Part shown: positions 25,905 to 34,366 of the stretch, one piece after another
Numbering within the stretch: position 1 is the first letter of the stretch
Layout of the letters: each line of letters opens with the position of its first letter
Origin: SZUA-592 sp041556555
GTDB lineage: Bacteria; Pseudomonadota; Gammaproteobacteria; Eutrophobiales; Eutrophobiaceae
Assembly: GCA_041556555.1 (NCBI GenBank)
Contig: JBFFIE010000004.1
Location: forward strand, 1 to 64,000
DNA: 64,000 nucleotides
Direction of reading: 5' to 3'
Made by a program: the position numbers and the translations under genes
The notes under the pieces: model-generated
The model's database searches: none
What the model saw: the letters and a program-made list of their open reading frames with translations, nothing else
What the model was told of the DNA's origin: nothing

Positions 25905-27944
25905 TCATTTTACTCTCATCCCGGGGGTTGCGCCTGAATCCGGGCTGAGAATGTAAAGATCCTCTCCACCAGGCCCTGCAGCCAGCACCATGCCCTCGGA
26001 TACACCAAAGCGCATTTTTCGTGGTGCAAGATTGACAACCATAACTGTCAGTTTACCTTCCAGGTCTTCAGGTTGGTAGGCCGACCTTATTCCGGCAAAG
26101 ACATTACGGGTTTCTCCACCAATATCCAGGGTCAAGCGGAGGAGTTTGTCAGCCCCTTCTACGTATTCTGCTCTAGTGATCTTTGCTACCCGTAAATCAA
26201 TCTTTGCAAAATCATCAATTGTAATTTCACCTGCAATCGGGTTTTTTTCCAAAGAACCGGAGTCAGGATTGGACTTGTCAGCGGAGTTCTTTGACAGGTC
26301 ATCTTTGCTTGCATCAATCATGGCTTGTATTTTCTCCTTGTCCACACGCCGCATCAGCGGTTTGAAAGGGTTAATGGTGTGATCATATAACGGAGAGTCA
26401 ATATCCTTCCATTTTAACGGCTTGATGCCAAGAAATGCCTCGCCTTGTTCCGCCATTACTGGAAGGACTGGCTTCAGAAAGAGCAACAGGTATCTGAACA
26501 AGTTTATCCCCATACTGCAAATTGACTGCAGTTCCGCTTCACGTGCCGGGTCTTTGGCAATGACCCAGGGTTTGTGTTCATCAATGTACTGATTGGCCTT
26601 GTCGGCAAGGGCCATAATTTCTCGCATTGCCCTTGCGTATTCACGAGACTCATACAGCGTTGCAATTTTTTCACCGGCGCCAATAAAGCTTTCAAGCAAT
26701 TCCGGATTATGATTCTCGACTGACAGTTTGCCCTCAAATCGCTTGTTAATAAAACCGGCACAGCGACTGGCAATATTGACCACCTTGCCAACCAGATCAG
26801 AATTTACCCGGAAACTGAAATCATCAAAGCTCAGATCGATATCATCGACTCCGCTACCCAGCTTCGCAGCAAAGTAGTAACGCAGGTATTGTGGATCCAG
26901 GTGGTCCAGATAGGTCTTCGCCATAATAAAGGTACCACGAGACTTGGACATTTTCTGGCCGTTTATGGTCAAAAAGCCATGGGCAAAAATCGCCGTGGGT
27001 GTTCTGAGCTTACTGCCCTCCAGCATGGCCGGCCAGAACAGGGCATGGAAATAAATGATGTCCTTACCGATAAAGTGATAGAGCTCGGTAGAGCTGTCCT
27101 TCAGGAAAAACTCATCAAACTTGAGACTGCTGCGATCACACAGGTTTTTAAAACTTGCCAGGTAACCAATCGGGGCATCAAGCCAGACATAAAAATACTT
27201 GTCTTCAGTACCCGGAATCCGAAAACCAAAATAGGGTTCATCCCGCGAGATGTCCCACTCCTGTAGGCCGGTATCAAACCATTCGTCCAGTTTATTACTG
27301 ACTTCCTCCTGTAAATGTCCCCCCCGGGTCCAGTCCTTCAGACTGGATTCGAAATCTGCCAGTTTGAAAAAGTAATGTTCTGACTCCTTTTCTACAGGTG
27401 TGACACCGGAGATTGCAGAAACCGGGTTTTTGAGATCTGTTGGTGAATAAGTTGCACCGCAAACCTCACAACTGTCGCCATACTGGTCAGCGGCACCACA
27501 CTTCGGACATTCACCACGAATAAAGCGGTCGGGCAAAAATATATTCTTGGCCGGGTCATAGGCCTGCTTTATCGTTCGCCTTGAGATATGACCCCCTGCC
27601 AATAATCGCTCATAAATAAGTTCCGATAATTCACGGTTTTCATCGGAATGCGTGGTGTGGTAATTGTCGAAGGCAACAGCGAAACGGGCAAAGTCCTCCT
27701 CGTGTTCCTTTTTGACCCTGGCAATCAGGATCTCGGGCGAGATCCCTTCCTGTTGGGCACGCAGCATGATTGGTGTCCCGTGGGCATCGTCGGCACAGAC
27801 ATAGTAGCATTCATGCCCGCGCATTTTCTGGAACCGAACCCAGATATCCGTCTGGATATACTCCACCAGGTGGCCAATATGGATAGGGCCATTGGCGTAG
27901 GGCAGGGCGCTGGTTACCAGCATCTTTCGTGGTTGCTCGGGCAT
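25905..27944 (-). CDS. metG: Methionyl-tRNA synthetase
   Basis: A 679-residue class I aminoacyl-tRNA synthetase that charges tRNA-Met. It has HIGHL in ANGPIHIGHL near residue 20, a zinc-binding insertion with CPKCGAADQYGDSCEVCG, and the KMSKS loop in GQKMSKSRGTF. The C-terminal tRNA-binding (EMAP II-like) domain starts at about residue 575 (ITIDDFAKIDLRVAKI) and supports dimerisation. The ATG at 27944 (MPEQPRKMLVTSALPYANG) is chosen; the frame extends 29 residues upstream without similarity to the family. It heads the operon with the rnf genes and diverges from apbC across 175 bp. Confidence 0.98.
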   Translation of the reverse strand: MPEQPRKMLVTSALPYANGPIHIGHLVEYIQTDIWVRFQKMRGHECYYVCADDAHGTPIMLRAQQEGISPEILIARVKKEHEEDFARFAVAFDNYHTTHSDENRELSELIYERLLAGGHISRRTIKQAYDPAKNIFLPDRFIRGECPKCGAADQYGDSCEVCGATYSPTDLKNPVSAISGVTPVEKESEHYFFKLADFESSLKDWTRGGHLQEEVSNKLDEWFDTGLQEWDISRDEPYFGFRIPGTEDKYFYVWLDAPIGYLASFKNLCDRSSLKFDEFFLKDSSTELYHFIGKDIIYFHALFWPAMLEGSKLRTPTAIFAHGFLTINGQKMSKSRGTFIMAKTYLDHLDPQYLRYYFAAKLGSGVDDIDLSFDDFSFRVNSDLVGKVVNIASRCAGFINKRFEGKLSVENHNPELLESFIGAGEKIATLYESREYARAMREIMALADKANQYIDEHKPWVIAKDPAREAELQSICSMGINLFRYLLLFLKPVLPVMAEQGEAFLGIKPLKWKDIDSPLYDHTINPFKPLMRRVDKEKIQAMIDASKDDLSKNSADKSNPDSGSLEKNPIAGEITIDDFAKIDLRVAKITRAEYVEGADKLLRLTLDIGGETRNVFAGIRSAYQPEDLEGKLTVMVVNLAPRKMRFGVSEGMVLAAGPGGEDLYILSPDSGATPGMRVK

Positions 27945-28119
27945 AGACTTATTCAGGCTCTGAAAAGCGCAATAAGTTAACACGTCAGGTATCGCCAGAA
28001 CAAAATTTTGTCGGTACCGGCAACCTGGCACTGGAAAACGGCCGTAAGCGGGACTCTGACAGAAGCCCGCCTTATGTTAAGATGCCCGGGATTATCTAAG
28101 CCGGAGCAACCTCCAGATT

Positions 28120-29208
28120 ATGTCCGAATTAACTCCCGATATCATTGAATCCAGCCTGGGGCAGATCGTGGACCCCTACACGGGGCAGGACTTCGCCACC
28201 TCTCATGCCATCAAGTCAGTCAAGCTTGATGGGACACCGGAAATTAGCATTGAATTTGGTTACCCGGCGGAGGGTTACCACGAGAAATTTAAAGAGAATA
28301 TCAACTCAAAATTGCAGGAAGATTTTGATCTCAGTGGTGCCAGAATCTCAATTTCCAGCAACATCATTGCCCATTCCGTACAGAAAGGCGTACAGGTGCT
28401 GCCCAACGTCAAGAACACGATTGCCGTTGCCTCCGGCAAGGGTGGCGTCGGCAAGTCTACGACCGCGGTCAATCTTGCACTGGCCTTGCAGGCCGAGGGC
28501 GCAAAGTCGGGCATACTGGATGCCGATATTTATGGTCCCAGCCAGCCTCTGATGCTTGGTTGTCATGGCAATCCGGATACCAAGGACGGCAAGAGCTTAG
28601 AACCGAATATCAGTTACGGACTGCAGAGTATGTCCGTAGGCTATCTGATTGAAGAAGAAACGCCCATGATTTGGCGTGGACCCATGGTAACATCTGCGCT
28701 TGAACAACTGCTGCATGATACCAACTGGGTCGACCTGGATTACCTGGTGATCGACCTGCCACCGGGTACGGGTGACATCCAGTTGACCCTATGCCAGAAG
28801 ATCCCGGTCAGTGGTGCAATCATTGTGACGACGCCACAAGACATTGCCTTGCTGGATGCCAAAAAGGCCCTGAAGATGTTTGAGAAAATGGAAGTCTCTG
28901 TGCTAGGGATCGTGGAAAACATGAGCACGCATATTTGTAGCCAATGCGGTCATGAAGAACATATCTTTGGTGCCGGTGGCGGAGATCAAATGGCCGCACA
29001 GTATAGTGTTGATCTGCTCGGCAGCCTGCCACTGGACATTTCTATCAGGGAAGGTGTGGACAGTGGCAAGCCAACTGTTGCCCTGGCACCTGATTCAGCC
29101 ATTTCCCTGACGTACCGGGAGATTGCCCGCAAGGCTGCTGCCAAACTTGCCCTACAGGCTAAAGACTACAGCCATGTTTTCCCCAAGATTGTCGTAGACG
29201 ATAATTAA
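28120..29208 (+). CDS. apbC: Iron-sulfur cluster carrier protein ApbC (Mrp/NBP35 P-loop ATPase)
   Basis: A 362-residue cytoplasmic scaffold that carries and delivers Fe-S clusters. The N-terminal MIP18/DUF59-like domain (about 5-90) is followed by the deviant Walker A ASGKGGVGKSTTAVNLA, the switch-like LDADIYGPSQP, YLVIDLPPGTGD and the cluster-binding CSQCGHEEHIFG. The neighbourhood metG (divergent)-apbC-dcd is widespread in Gammaproteobacteria. In this window several Fe-S proteins (TtcA, RnfB, RnfC, IspG, the AddB-like nuclease) are potential clients. dcd follows after 14 bp. Confidence 0.96.
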   Translation: MSELTPDIIESSLGQIVDPYTGQDFATSHAIKSVKLDGTPEISIEFGYPAEGYHEKFKENINSKLQEDFDLSGARISISSNIIAHSVQKGVQVLPNVKNTIAVASGKGGVGKSTTAVNLALALQAEGAKSGILDADIYGPSQPLMLGCHGNPDTKDGKSLEPNISYGLQSMSVGYLIEEETPMIWRGPMVTSALEQLLHDTNWVDLDYLVIDLPPGTGDIQLTLCQKIPVSGAIIVTTPQDIALLDAKKALKMFEKMEVSVLGIVENMSTHICSQCGHEEHIFGAGGGDQMAAQYSVDLLGSLPLDISIREGVDSGKPTVALAPDSAISLTYREIARKAAAKLALQAKDYSHVFPKIVVDDN

Positions 29209-29222
29209 CCGGTAAACCAGCT

Positions 29223-29789
29223 ATGAGTATAAAATCCGACAAGTGGATCCGCCGGATGGCGGAAGAGAGCGGATTGATTGAACCTTTTTCAGCAGAACAG
29301 GTAAAGCATAACGGATCTGACAGGCTAATCTCTTACGGGACGTCCAGTTATGGTTATGATGTTCGTTGTGCAGATGAGTTCAAAATTTTCACTAATATTA
29401 ACAGCAGCGTAGTTGATCCCAAGGCCTTCGATGAAAAATCGTTTGTTAATTTCAAAGGTGATATCTGTATTATTCCGCCAAACTCATTCGCTCTCGCCCG
29501 CACGGTGGAATATTTCCGAATCCCGCGCAATGTGTTAACCATATGTCTTGGGAAGTCTACCTATGCGCGTTGCGGTATCATTGTTAATGTCACACCGCTT
29601 GAACCCGAGTGGGAAGGACATGTAACTCTTGAGTTTTCAAATACAACACCACTTCCTGCAAAGATCTATGCTAATGAAGGTGTCGCCCAAATGATCTTCT
29701 TAGAATCGGATGACGTTTGTGAGATCTCTTACAAGGACCGGGGTGGCAAATATCAGGGTCAAACCGGGGTTACCTTGCCCAAAACATGA
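29223..29789 (+). CDS. dcd: dCTP deaminase
   Basis: A 188-residue homotrimeric enzyme converting dCTP to dUTP for thymidylate synthesis. Diagnostic motifs are SYGTSSYGYDVRCADEF, IIPPNSFALARTVEYF, the catalytic glutamate in TPLEPEWEGHVTLEFSN, and KYQGQTGVTLP at the C-terminus. Length and motifs match the monofunctional Dcd family. It is in an operon with apbC and probably cysG (72 bp later). Confidence 0.98.
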   Translation: MSIKSDKWIRRMAEESGLIEPFSAEQVKHNGSDRLISYGTSSYGYDVRCADEFKIFTNINSSVVDPKAFDEKSFVNFKGDICIIPPNSFALARTVEYFRIPRNVLTICLGKSTYARCGIIVNVTPLEPEWEGHVTLEFSNTTPLPAKIYANEGVAQMIFLESDDVCEISYKDRGGKYQGQTGVTLPKT

Positions 29790-29861
29790 CAATTCTTTAC
29801 GGTTAATTCAATCAATTGGTAACTGCATTAACTCACCCTTTATATCCATAGTATTCAGGCC

Positions 29862-31259
29862 ATGAATCTTTTTCCAATCTTTCTCAAGCTTGATAAAGAA
29901 CAATGTCTGGTTGTGGGAGGTGGTGAAATCGCCTGTCGAAAAGTCATGCAATTACTCAAGGCCGGGGCGAAGGTCACGGTTGTGTCTCCTGAATTAACCA
30001 GTTCCCTCAATGAGCTCGTTGAAGACAAGAAGTTGAGTCATATTAATGCCCGGTTTACCGAGGAACATTTACTGGGTGTGGTTCTAGTGATTGCCGCAAC
30101 CAATGACCGCTCCACCAATCGTTCGATATCCGAACTGTGTAACAAGCGGAAAGTGCCGGTTAATGTGGTGGATGACCCGGCCCTGTGCACATTTATCATG
30201 CCTTCCATCATTGATCGGGCACCGGTGCAGATCGCAGTTTCTACGGGTGGTGTGTCACCGGTTCTTGCCCGGCTCTTACGGGCCCAGCTTGAAACCCTGA
30301 TACCGGCAACTTTTGGACATCTTGCCGAATTAATGGCCAGATCCAGACAACGGGTCAGGCAACGCTATCCCGATCAACGTGAACGCCGTCGTTTCTGGGA
30401 AAAGATTCTGCACGGACCGATTGCCGAAATGTTATTTGCCGGTCGTGACAAACTGGCATTGAAAGCGATTGAACAGCAACTGAATGATGATTCCGGTTCA
30501 GCCAGTACAGCTGGAGAAGTATACCTTGTCGGTGGTGGTCCCGGTGATCCGGATCTGCTTACCTTTCGGGCCTTGAGGCTTATGCAACAGGCAGACGTGG
30601 TGCTTTATGATCGATTGGTTGCTCCCAAGATCCTTGATCTCGTGCGCAAGGATGCCGAGCGAATTTATGTAGGAAAACAACGTGACCAGCACGCTTTGCC
30701 CCAGGGAGATATCAATGAATTGTTGGTCAGATTGGCCCGTGAGGGCAAACGGGTACTGCGGCTCAAGGGGGGTGATCCGTTCATATTTGGACGGGGAGGA
30801 GAAGAAATCGAGAACCTGTCAGCTGAGGGAATTCCTTTCCAGGTCGTCCCGGGAATTACCGCTGCTGCCGGTTGTGCATCCTATGCCGGTATACCCCTGA
30901 CTCATCGTGACTATGCCCATTCCTGCATTTTTGTAACGGGACACCTGAAAGATGGCAGCATGGATCTGAATTGGGAAGCCCTGGTGCAGCCGAGGCAAAC
31001 TATTGCAGTTTACATGGGAACCCACGGTATCGGGATATTGTCCACAGAATTGATGGCCCGGGGCATGTCACCAGAAACCCCTGTCGCTATAATTCAGCAG
31101 GCAACGACCAGGCAGCAACGTGAGTACATAAGTACCCTGAAAAACCTGCCGACCTTACCAGAAAAACACGATATAAAACCTCCGAGCATGATCATTATCG
31201 GCGAGGTGGTCAAACTGCATGAAAAACTCGCCTGGTTTGAACCGTTATTGAATGATTAA
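29862..31259 (+). CDS. cysG: Siroheme synthase CysG (trifunctional)
   Basis: A 465-residue fusion enzyme making siroheme from uroporphyrinogen III. The N-terminal precorrin-2 dehydrogenase/ferrochelatase half (1-210) has CLVVGGGEIACRKVMQLL for NAD binding and the VSTGGVSPVLARLLR segment with the serine that is phosphorylated in Salmonella. The C-terminal SAM-dependent uroporphyrinogen methyltransferase (about 218-460) has VYLVGGGPGDPDLLT, GGDPFIFGRGGEE and VVPGITAAAGCASYAG. Siroheme is needed for sulfite and nitrite reductases, none of which is in the window. Confidence 0.97.
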   Translation: MNLFPIFLKLDKEQCLVVGGGEIACRKVMQLLKAGAKVTVVSPELTSSLNELVEDKKLSHINARFTEEHLLGVVLVIAATNDRSTNRSISELCNKRKVPVNVVDDPALCTFIMPSIIDRAPVQIAVSTGGVSPVLARLLRAQLETLIPATFGHLAELMARSRQRVRQRYPDQRERRRFWEKILHGPIAEMLFAGRDKLALKAIEQQLNDDSGSASTAGEVYLVGGGPGDPDLLTFRALRLMQQADVVLYDRLVAPKILDLVRKDAERIYVGKQRDQHALPQGDINELLVRLAREGKRVLRLKGGDPFIFGRGGEEIENLSAEGIPFQVVPGITAAAGCASYAGIPLTHRDYAHSCIFVTGHLKDGSMDLNWEALVQPRQTIAVYMGTHGIGILSTELMARGMSPETPVAIIQQATTRQQREYISTLKNLPTLPEKHDIKPPSMIIIGEVVKLHEKLAWFEPLLND

Positions 31260-31294
31260 GATTATATAACATCAATTTTTTGAACGGAGAGATT

Positions 31295-31873
31295 ATGAAG
31301 ACAAGACAATTACTGTTACTAACATCCGCATTGCTGGTATTAAGTGCCTGTGCCCTGAGTCCACAAACAGTTGTCGTGAACCCCGAGCTGTCCATGGAGA
31401 GCTCAACCACAACCAAAACTCCGCTTAGTATGAGTATAGATGTCGGTGATCCAAGAAGCACGAATATCATCGGGCAAAGGGGAGGCATCTACAAAGAAAC
31501 CTCCCATATCCGTACTGATGACGACATGACCGCTACCTTGCAAAGAAAATTATCAGGTGCATTTGCGCAGATGGGCTTCAGTATTATGGGGAGTGGCGAG
31601 GCTGATGTCTATTTGACAGTCAACACAACAAAGATTCAATACATGGTTATAAAAGATAATGTTCTTAACCAGATAAAGATTGATATTGAACTTCAGGGGA
31701 TCTGCCAGAAGAATAACCAGCAGTTCAGGCGTAAGTACCAGGTATCGCGCACAAAGGATATAGTAAAGACACCTTCAATGGAGGAAAATGAAGAATTGGT
31801 CAATGAAGCAATGGCAATTGCACTGGGAAACCTGCTGGCAGACAAGGCATTACTTGATTTTATAAACAGTTAA
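31295..31873 (+). CDS. YajG-like lipoprotein
   Basis: A 192-residue exported lipoprotein. The ATG at 31295 follows ACGGAGAG and starts the lipoprotein signal MKTRQLLLLTSALLVLSAC with lipobox LSAC. The mature part resembles E. coli YajG (LSPQTVVVNPEL; then a DMTATLQRKLSGAFAQMGF helix), an outer-membrane lipoprotein of unknown role. Asp/Ser absence cannot be judged for Lol sorting beyond Ala at +2, which favours the outer membrane. It converges with the diguanylate cyclase gene after 5 bp. Confidence 0.8.
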   Translation: MKTRQLLLLTSALLVLSACALSPQTVVVNPELSMESSTTTKTPLSMSIDVGDPRSTNIIGQRGGIYKETSHIRTDDDMTATLQRKLSGAFAQMGFSIMGSGEADVYLTVNTTKIQYMVIKDNVLNQIKIDIELQGICQKNNQQFRRKYQVSRTKDIVKTPSMEENEELVNEAMAIALGNLLADKALLDFINS

Positions 31874-31878
31874 CAGGC

Positions 31879-32781
31879 TCAGACAGTCACTGTTTCTTCA
31901 GTAACCTTGTCATGGTCAGGATCAAAGGCAACGACACAATTTTTACCTGCCGACTTGGCGTTATAGAGTGCAGTATCTGCTGCATCAATCAGGTAGTGGG
32001 ATAATTGCATCTTGATAGAGGATTGTGAACCTTTATTCAGGTGGCTTCTGAGTTCGGTCACCCCGATACTGACAGTGATCTTGATGATGTCATTTTCAAA
32101 GCGAAAAGCTGCATTTTGCACAGCCACCCTGATTCTGTCTGCCAGTGTCAATGCGCCGCTGAGCGGGGTATTGGGACATACAACCATGAACTCTTCCCCG
32201 CCAAAGCGACCAATCACATCCGTGGCACGAAGCCACTTTTGACAAATTTCCGTAATTTTCTTGAGGATTTCATCACCTGCAAGATGGCCAAACTTGTCAT
32301 TGATGGTTTTGAAGTTGTCCAGATCGAACAATAATAATGACAGGTCTTTTTTATATCTCAGGGACTCTGACAATCGTTGTTCGATATCATTGATCAAACT
32401 TCTCCGATTGGCGATACCGGTCAATGAATCGGTACTGGCAATCTTGAACAGGCTGTGTTCAAAGGCCTGTTGCCTTTCCATGAAGATGTGACTGGTGATG
32501 GTAATGGTGAAAATAGCAATAATGACCAGCTGACGGTTGGTAGTATCCACCAACTCAGAAGGAATGAAATACATTCCAGCCATTGTTGCCAGGATACCGG
32601 TCAAACCAATGATCAGTGTTAATCTTTTTGAGTGTGCCAGCAGACCAAACCCTAACAGGGAAACATAGGATATGGATGTTGTGATTTCGTTTGCAAGGTA
32701 GAAATCAATATACGCAAAGAAACCAAAGGCCAGAATGAAGATGGCCCCGAATATCCACTCAGAATCGGTAATTTTCCTCAC
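31879..32781 (-). CDS. Membrane diguanylate cyclase (GGDEF)
   Basis: A 300-residue c-di-GMP synthase. The N-terminal half (about 8-105) has four to five membrane helices with very short loops, so it has little room for a periplasmic sensor. The GGDEF domain (about 125-285) has ASTDSLTGIANRRSL, DLDNFKTINDKFGHLAGDE and the active site GRFGGEEFMVVCP. The inhibitory site RATD stands five residues before GGEEF, so product feedback is expected. It has its own promoter region of about 30 bp after msrB's stop or is read through from egtD-msrB. Confidence 0.95.
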   Translation of the reverse strand: MRKITDSEWIFGAIFILAFGFFAYIDFYLANEITTSISYVSLLGFGLLAHSKRLTLIIGLTGILATMAGMYFIPSELVDTTNRQLVIIAIFTITITSHIFMERQQAFEHSLFKIASTDSLTGIANRRSLINDIEQRLSESLRYKKDLSLLLFDLDNFKTINDKFGHLAGDEILKKITEICQKWLRATDVIGRFGGEEFMVVCPNTPLSGALTLADRIRVAVQNAAFRFENDIIKITVSIGVTELRSHLNKGSQSSIKMQLSHYLIDAADTALYNAKSAGKNCVVAFDPDHDKVTEETVTV

Positions 32782-32812
32782 CAGCTAATCATAGCCGACA
32801 GGATATCCATCC

Positions 32813-33220
32813 TCAATTGGTTTTACCGTTATCTTCCTTCAGGTTCAGTGATATCGAATTGATGCAATACCTTAATCCCGTTGGATCTGGGCCGTCTTCA
32901 AAAACGTGACCGAGATGTGCGTCACACTTTTTGCATGTCACCTCAACCCGACGCATACCGAAACTGCCATCAAACCGGGTATCAATAGATTGTTTTGACA
33001 TGGGTTCATAAAAACTCGGCCAGCCGCTGCCAGAATCGTATTTGGTGTCAGAACTGAATAAGGGATTTCCACAGCAACTGCAAAGATAGGTCCCTTTTTT
33101 GGAGCAAGTATAATATTTACCAGTGAAAGGCCGCTCGGTCCCTTTCTTTCGGGCAATTTTATATTGCTCTTCTGTCAGGCTTTGTTTCCATTCCTGATCA
33201 CTTTTACTAATCTTCGTCAT
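32813..33220 (-). CDS. msrB: Peptide-methionine (R)-S-oxide reductase MsrB
   Basis: A 135-residue enzyme that repairs R-methionine sulfoxide in proteins. The ATG at 33220 (MTKISKSDQEWKQSLTEEQY) is chosen; an earlier in-frame start adds 33 residues overlapping egtD. Four zinc cysteines are present in CSCCGNPLF and CKKCDAHLGHVF, and the catalytic Cys in GLRYCINSISL. FDGSFGMRRVEVTC and SGWPSFYEP are family motifs. It is 26 bp after egtD on the same strand, which suggests co-expression of two oxidative-stress functions. Confidence 0.97.
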   Translation of the reverse strand: MTKISKSDQEWKQSLTEEQYKIARKKGTERPFTGKYYTCSKKGTYLCSCCGNPLFSSDTKYDSGSGWPSFYEPMSKQSIDTRFDGSFGMRRVEVTCKKCDAHLGHVFEDGPDPTGLRYCINSISLNLKEDNGKTN

Positions 33221-33246
33221 GTTTTTATCCCTGGCTGTTGGTTGTT

Positions 33247-34245
33247 TCAGAATCTTGCCAGAATGACTGAAAAGTAACGATTTTCCGGTTCGTAATGTGA
33301 GACAATATCCAGCCCGCAATCAGACAGTAATTCTTCTGCTTGCCCGTAGGTAAATTTGTGACTCAGTTCCGTGAGGATTTCATCACCGGGGTACAATTCA
33401 ATGACCTCATCAATTTTTTTGAGTTGTATTTCATGCAACGTATCACACACAAGTTTCATCTCTATGCGTGAATGCCTGGATTGATAACTTGCATGGTGAT
33501 TGAAATGGTTCAGATCAAAATCAGCATCCAGCTCTCTGTTCAGTACGTTTAGTAGATTCAGGTTAAATGCTGCCGTGATTCCACCGCTATCATTGTAGGC
33601 GTCGTTCAGTACCCGCACGTCCTTGACCCTGTCTATACCGAGCAGCAGGTAATCACCTGGAGCCATGGCATCTGTAATTTCACGAATGAATGCCCTGGCC
33701 TCGGCCGGTTGAAAATTTCCGATGGTACTACCGAGAAAAACAAAGAGTCGCCTCTCATTGAATCCTGGCAGGTGATCCAGTCCGGCGTGGTAGTCGCCCA
33801 GCAATGGTGTCACCTTGAGCCATTCATATTCAGTTTGTAATTGTCCTGCAGTGTCTTCCAGCATCGGGGCGCAGACATCGAAAGGAGCATAACTGCAGGT
33901 ATGATCAATCTGTTCACAGGCGTTAAACAGGCGCCGGGTTTTCCGGGAATTGCCACTTCCCAGCTCGATTATTTGAGCCGGCCTGGAAATGGCAATAATA
34001 TCCCCGGCATTTCTTGCCAGCAGCCCGTCCTCCGTGCGAGTGGGATAATATTCATCCGTTTCACATATCCTGGTAAATAATTGAGAACCTTTTTCATCAT
34101 AAAAATACTTTGGTGGCAGGCTCCGTGGCGGGAACAACAGGCCTTCTCTTGCATCATCAATGATATCCGGAACCACTCTTGCAGGTGATACAGATATACA
34201 GGCAGGTGGCCTGGCTATTTCTGTTTCTAGTCTGGGGTTTAGCAT
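33247..34245 (-). CDS. egtD: L-histidine N-alpha-methyltransferase EgtD
   Basis: A 332-residue SAM-dependent enzyme that trimethylates histidine to hercynine, the first step of ergothioneine synthesis. Motifs are KYFYDEKGSQLFTRICETDEY split as usual (YFYDEKGSQLF; EYYPTRTE), the SAM site IIELGSGNSRKT, FLGSTIGNF with the substrate-binding Asn, and LNDAYNDSGGITAAFN with the key Tyr. The EgtB sulfoxide synthase that normally accompanies it is not adjacent: msrB lies downstream and a divergent nuclease gene upstream. The product may be hercynine only, or egtB may lie elsewhere. Confidence 0.9.
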   Translation of the reverse strand: MLNPRLETEIARPPACISVSPARVVPDIIDDAREGLLFPPRSLPPKYFYDEKGSQLFTRICETDEYYPTRTEDGLLARNAGDIIAISRPAQIIELGSGNSRKTRRLFNACEQIDHTCSYAPFDVCAPMLEDTAGQLQTEYEWLKVTPLLGDYHAGLDHLPGFNERRLFVFLGSTIGNFQPAEARAFIREITDAMAPGDYLLLGIDRVKDVRVLNDAYNDSGGITAAFNLNLLNVLNRELDADFDLNHFNHHASYQSRHSRIEMKLVCDTLHEIQLKKIDEVIELYPGDEILTELSHKFTYGQAEELLSDCGLDIVSHYEPENRYFSVILARF

Positions 34246-34366
34246 CTGTGACTGTCATTATTAATTATCGTTACTGGGACAAAGGCTATCACCACGGGTT
34301 CCCTCTGCCAATGTCCGGAAATTGAGTTGCCTGTTGTCCTTATATTAATGAGAATGCCGCAACGAT

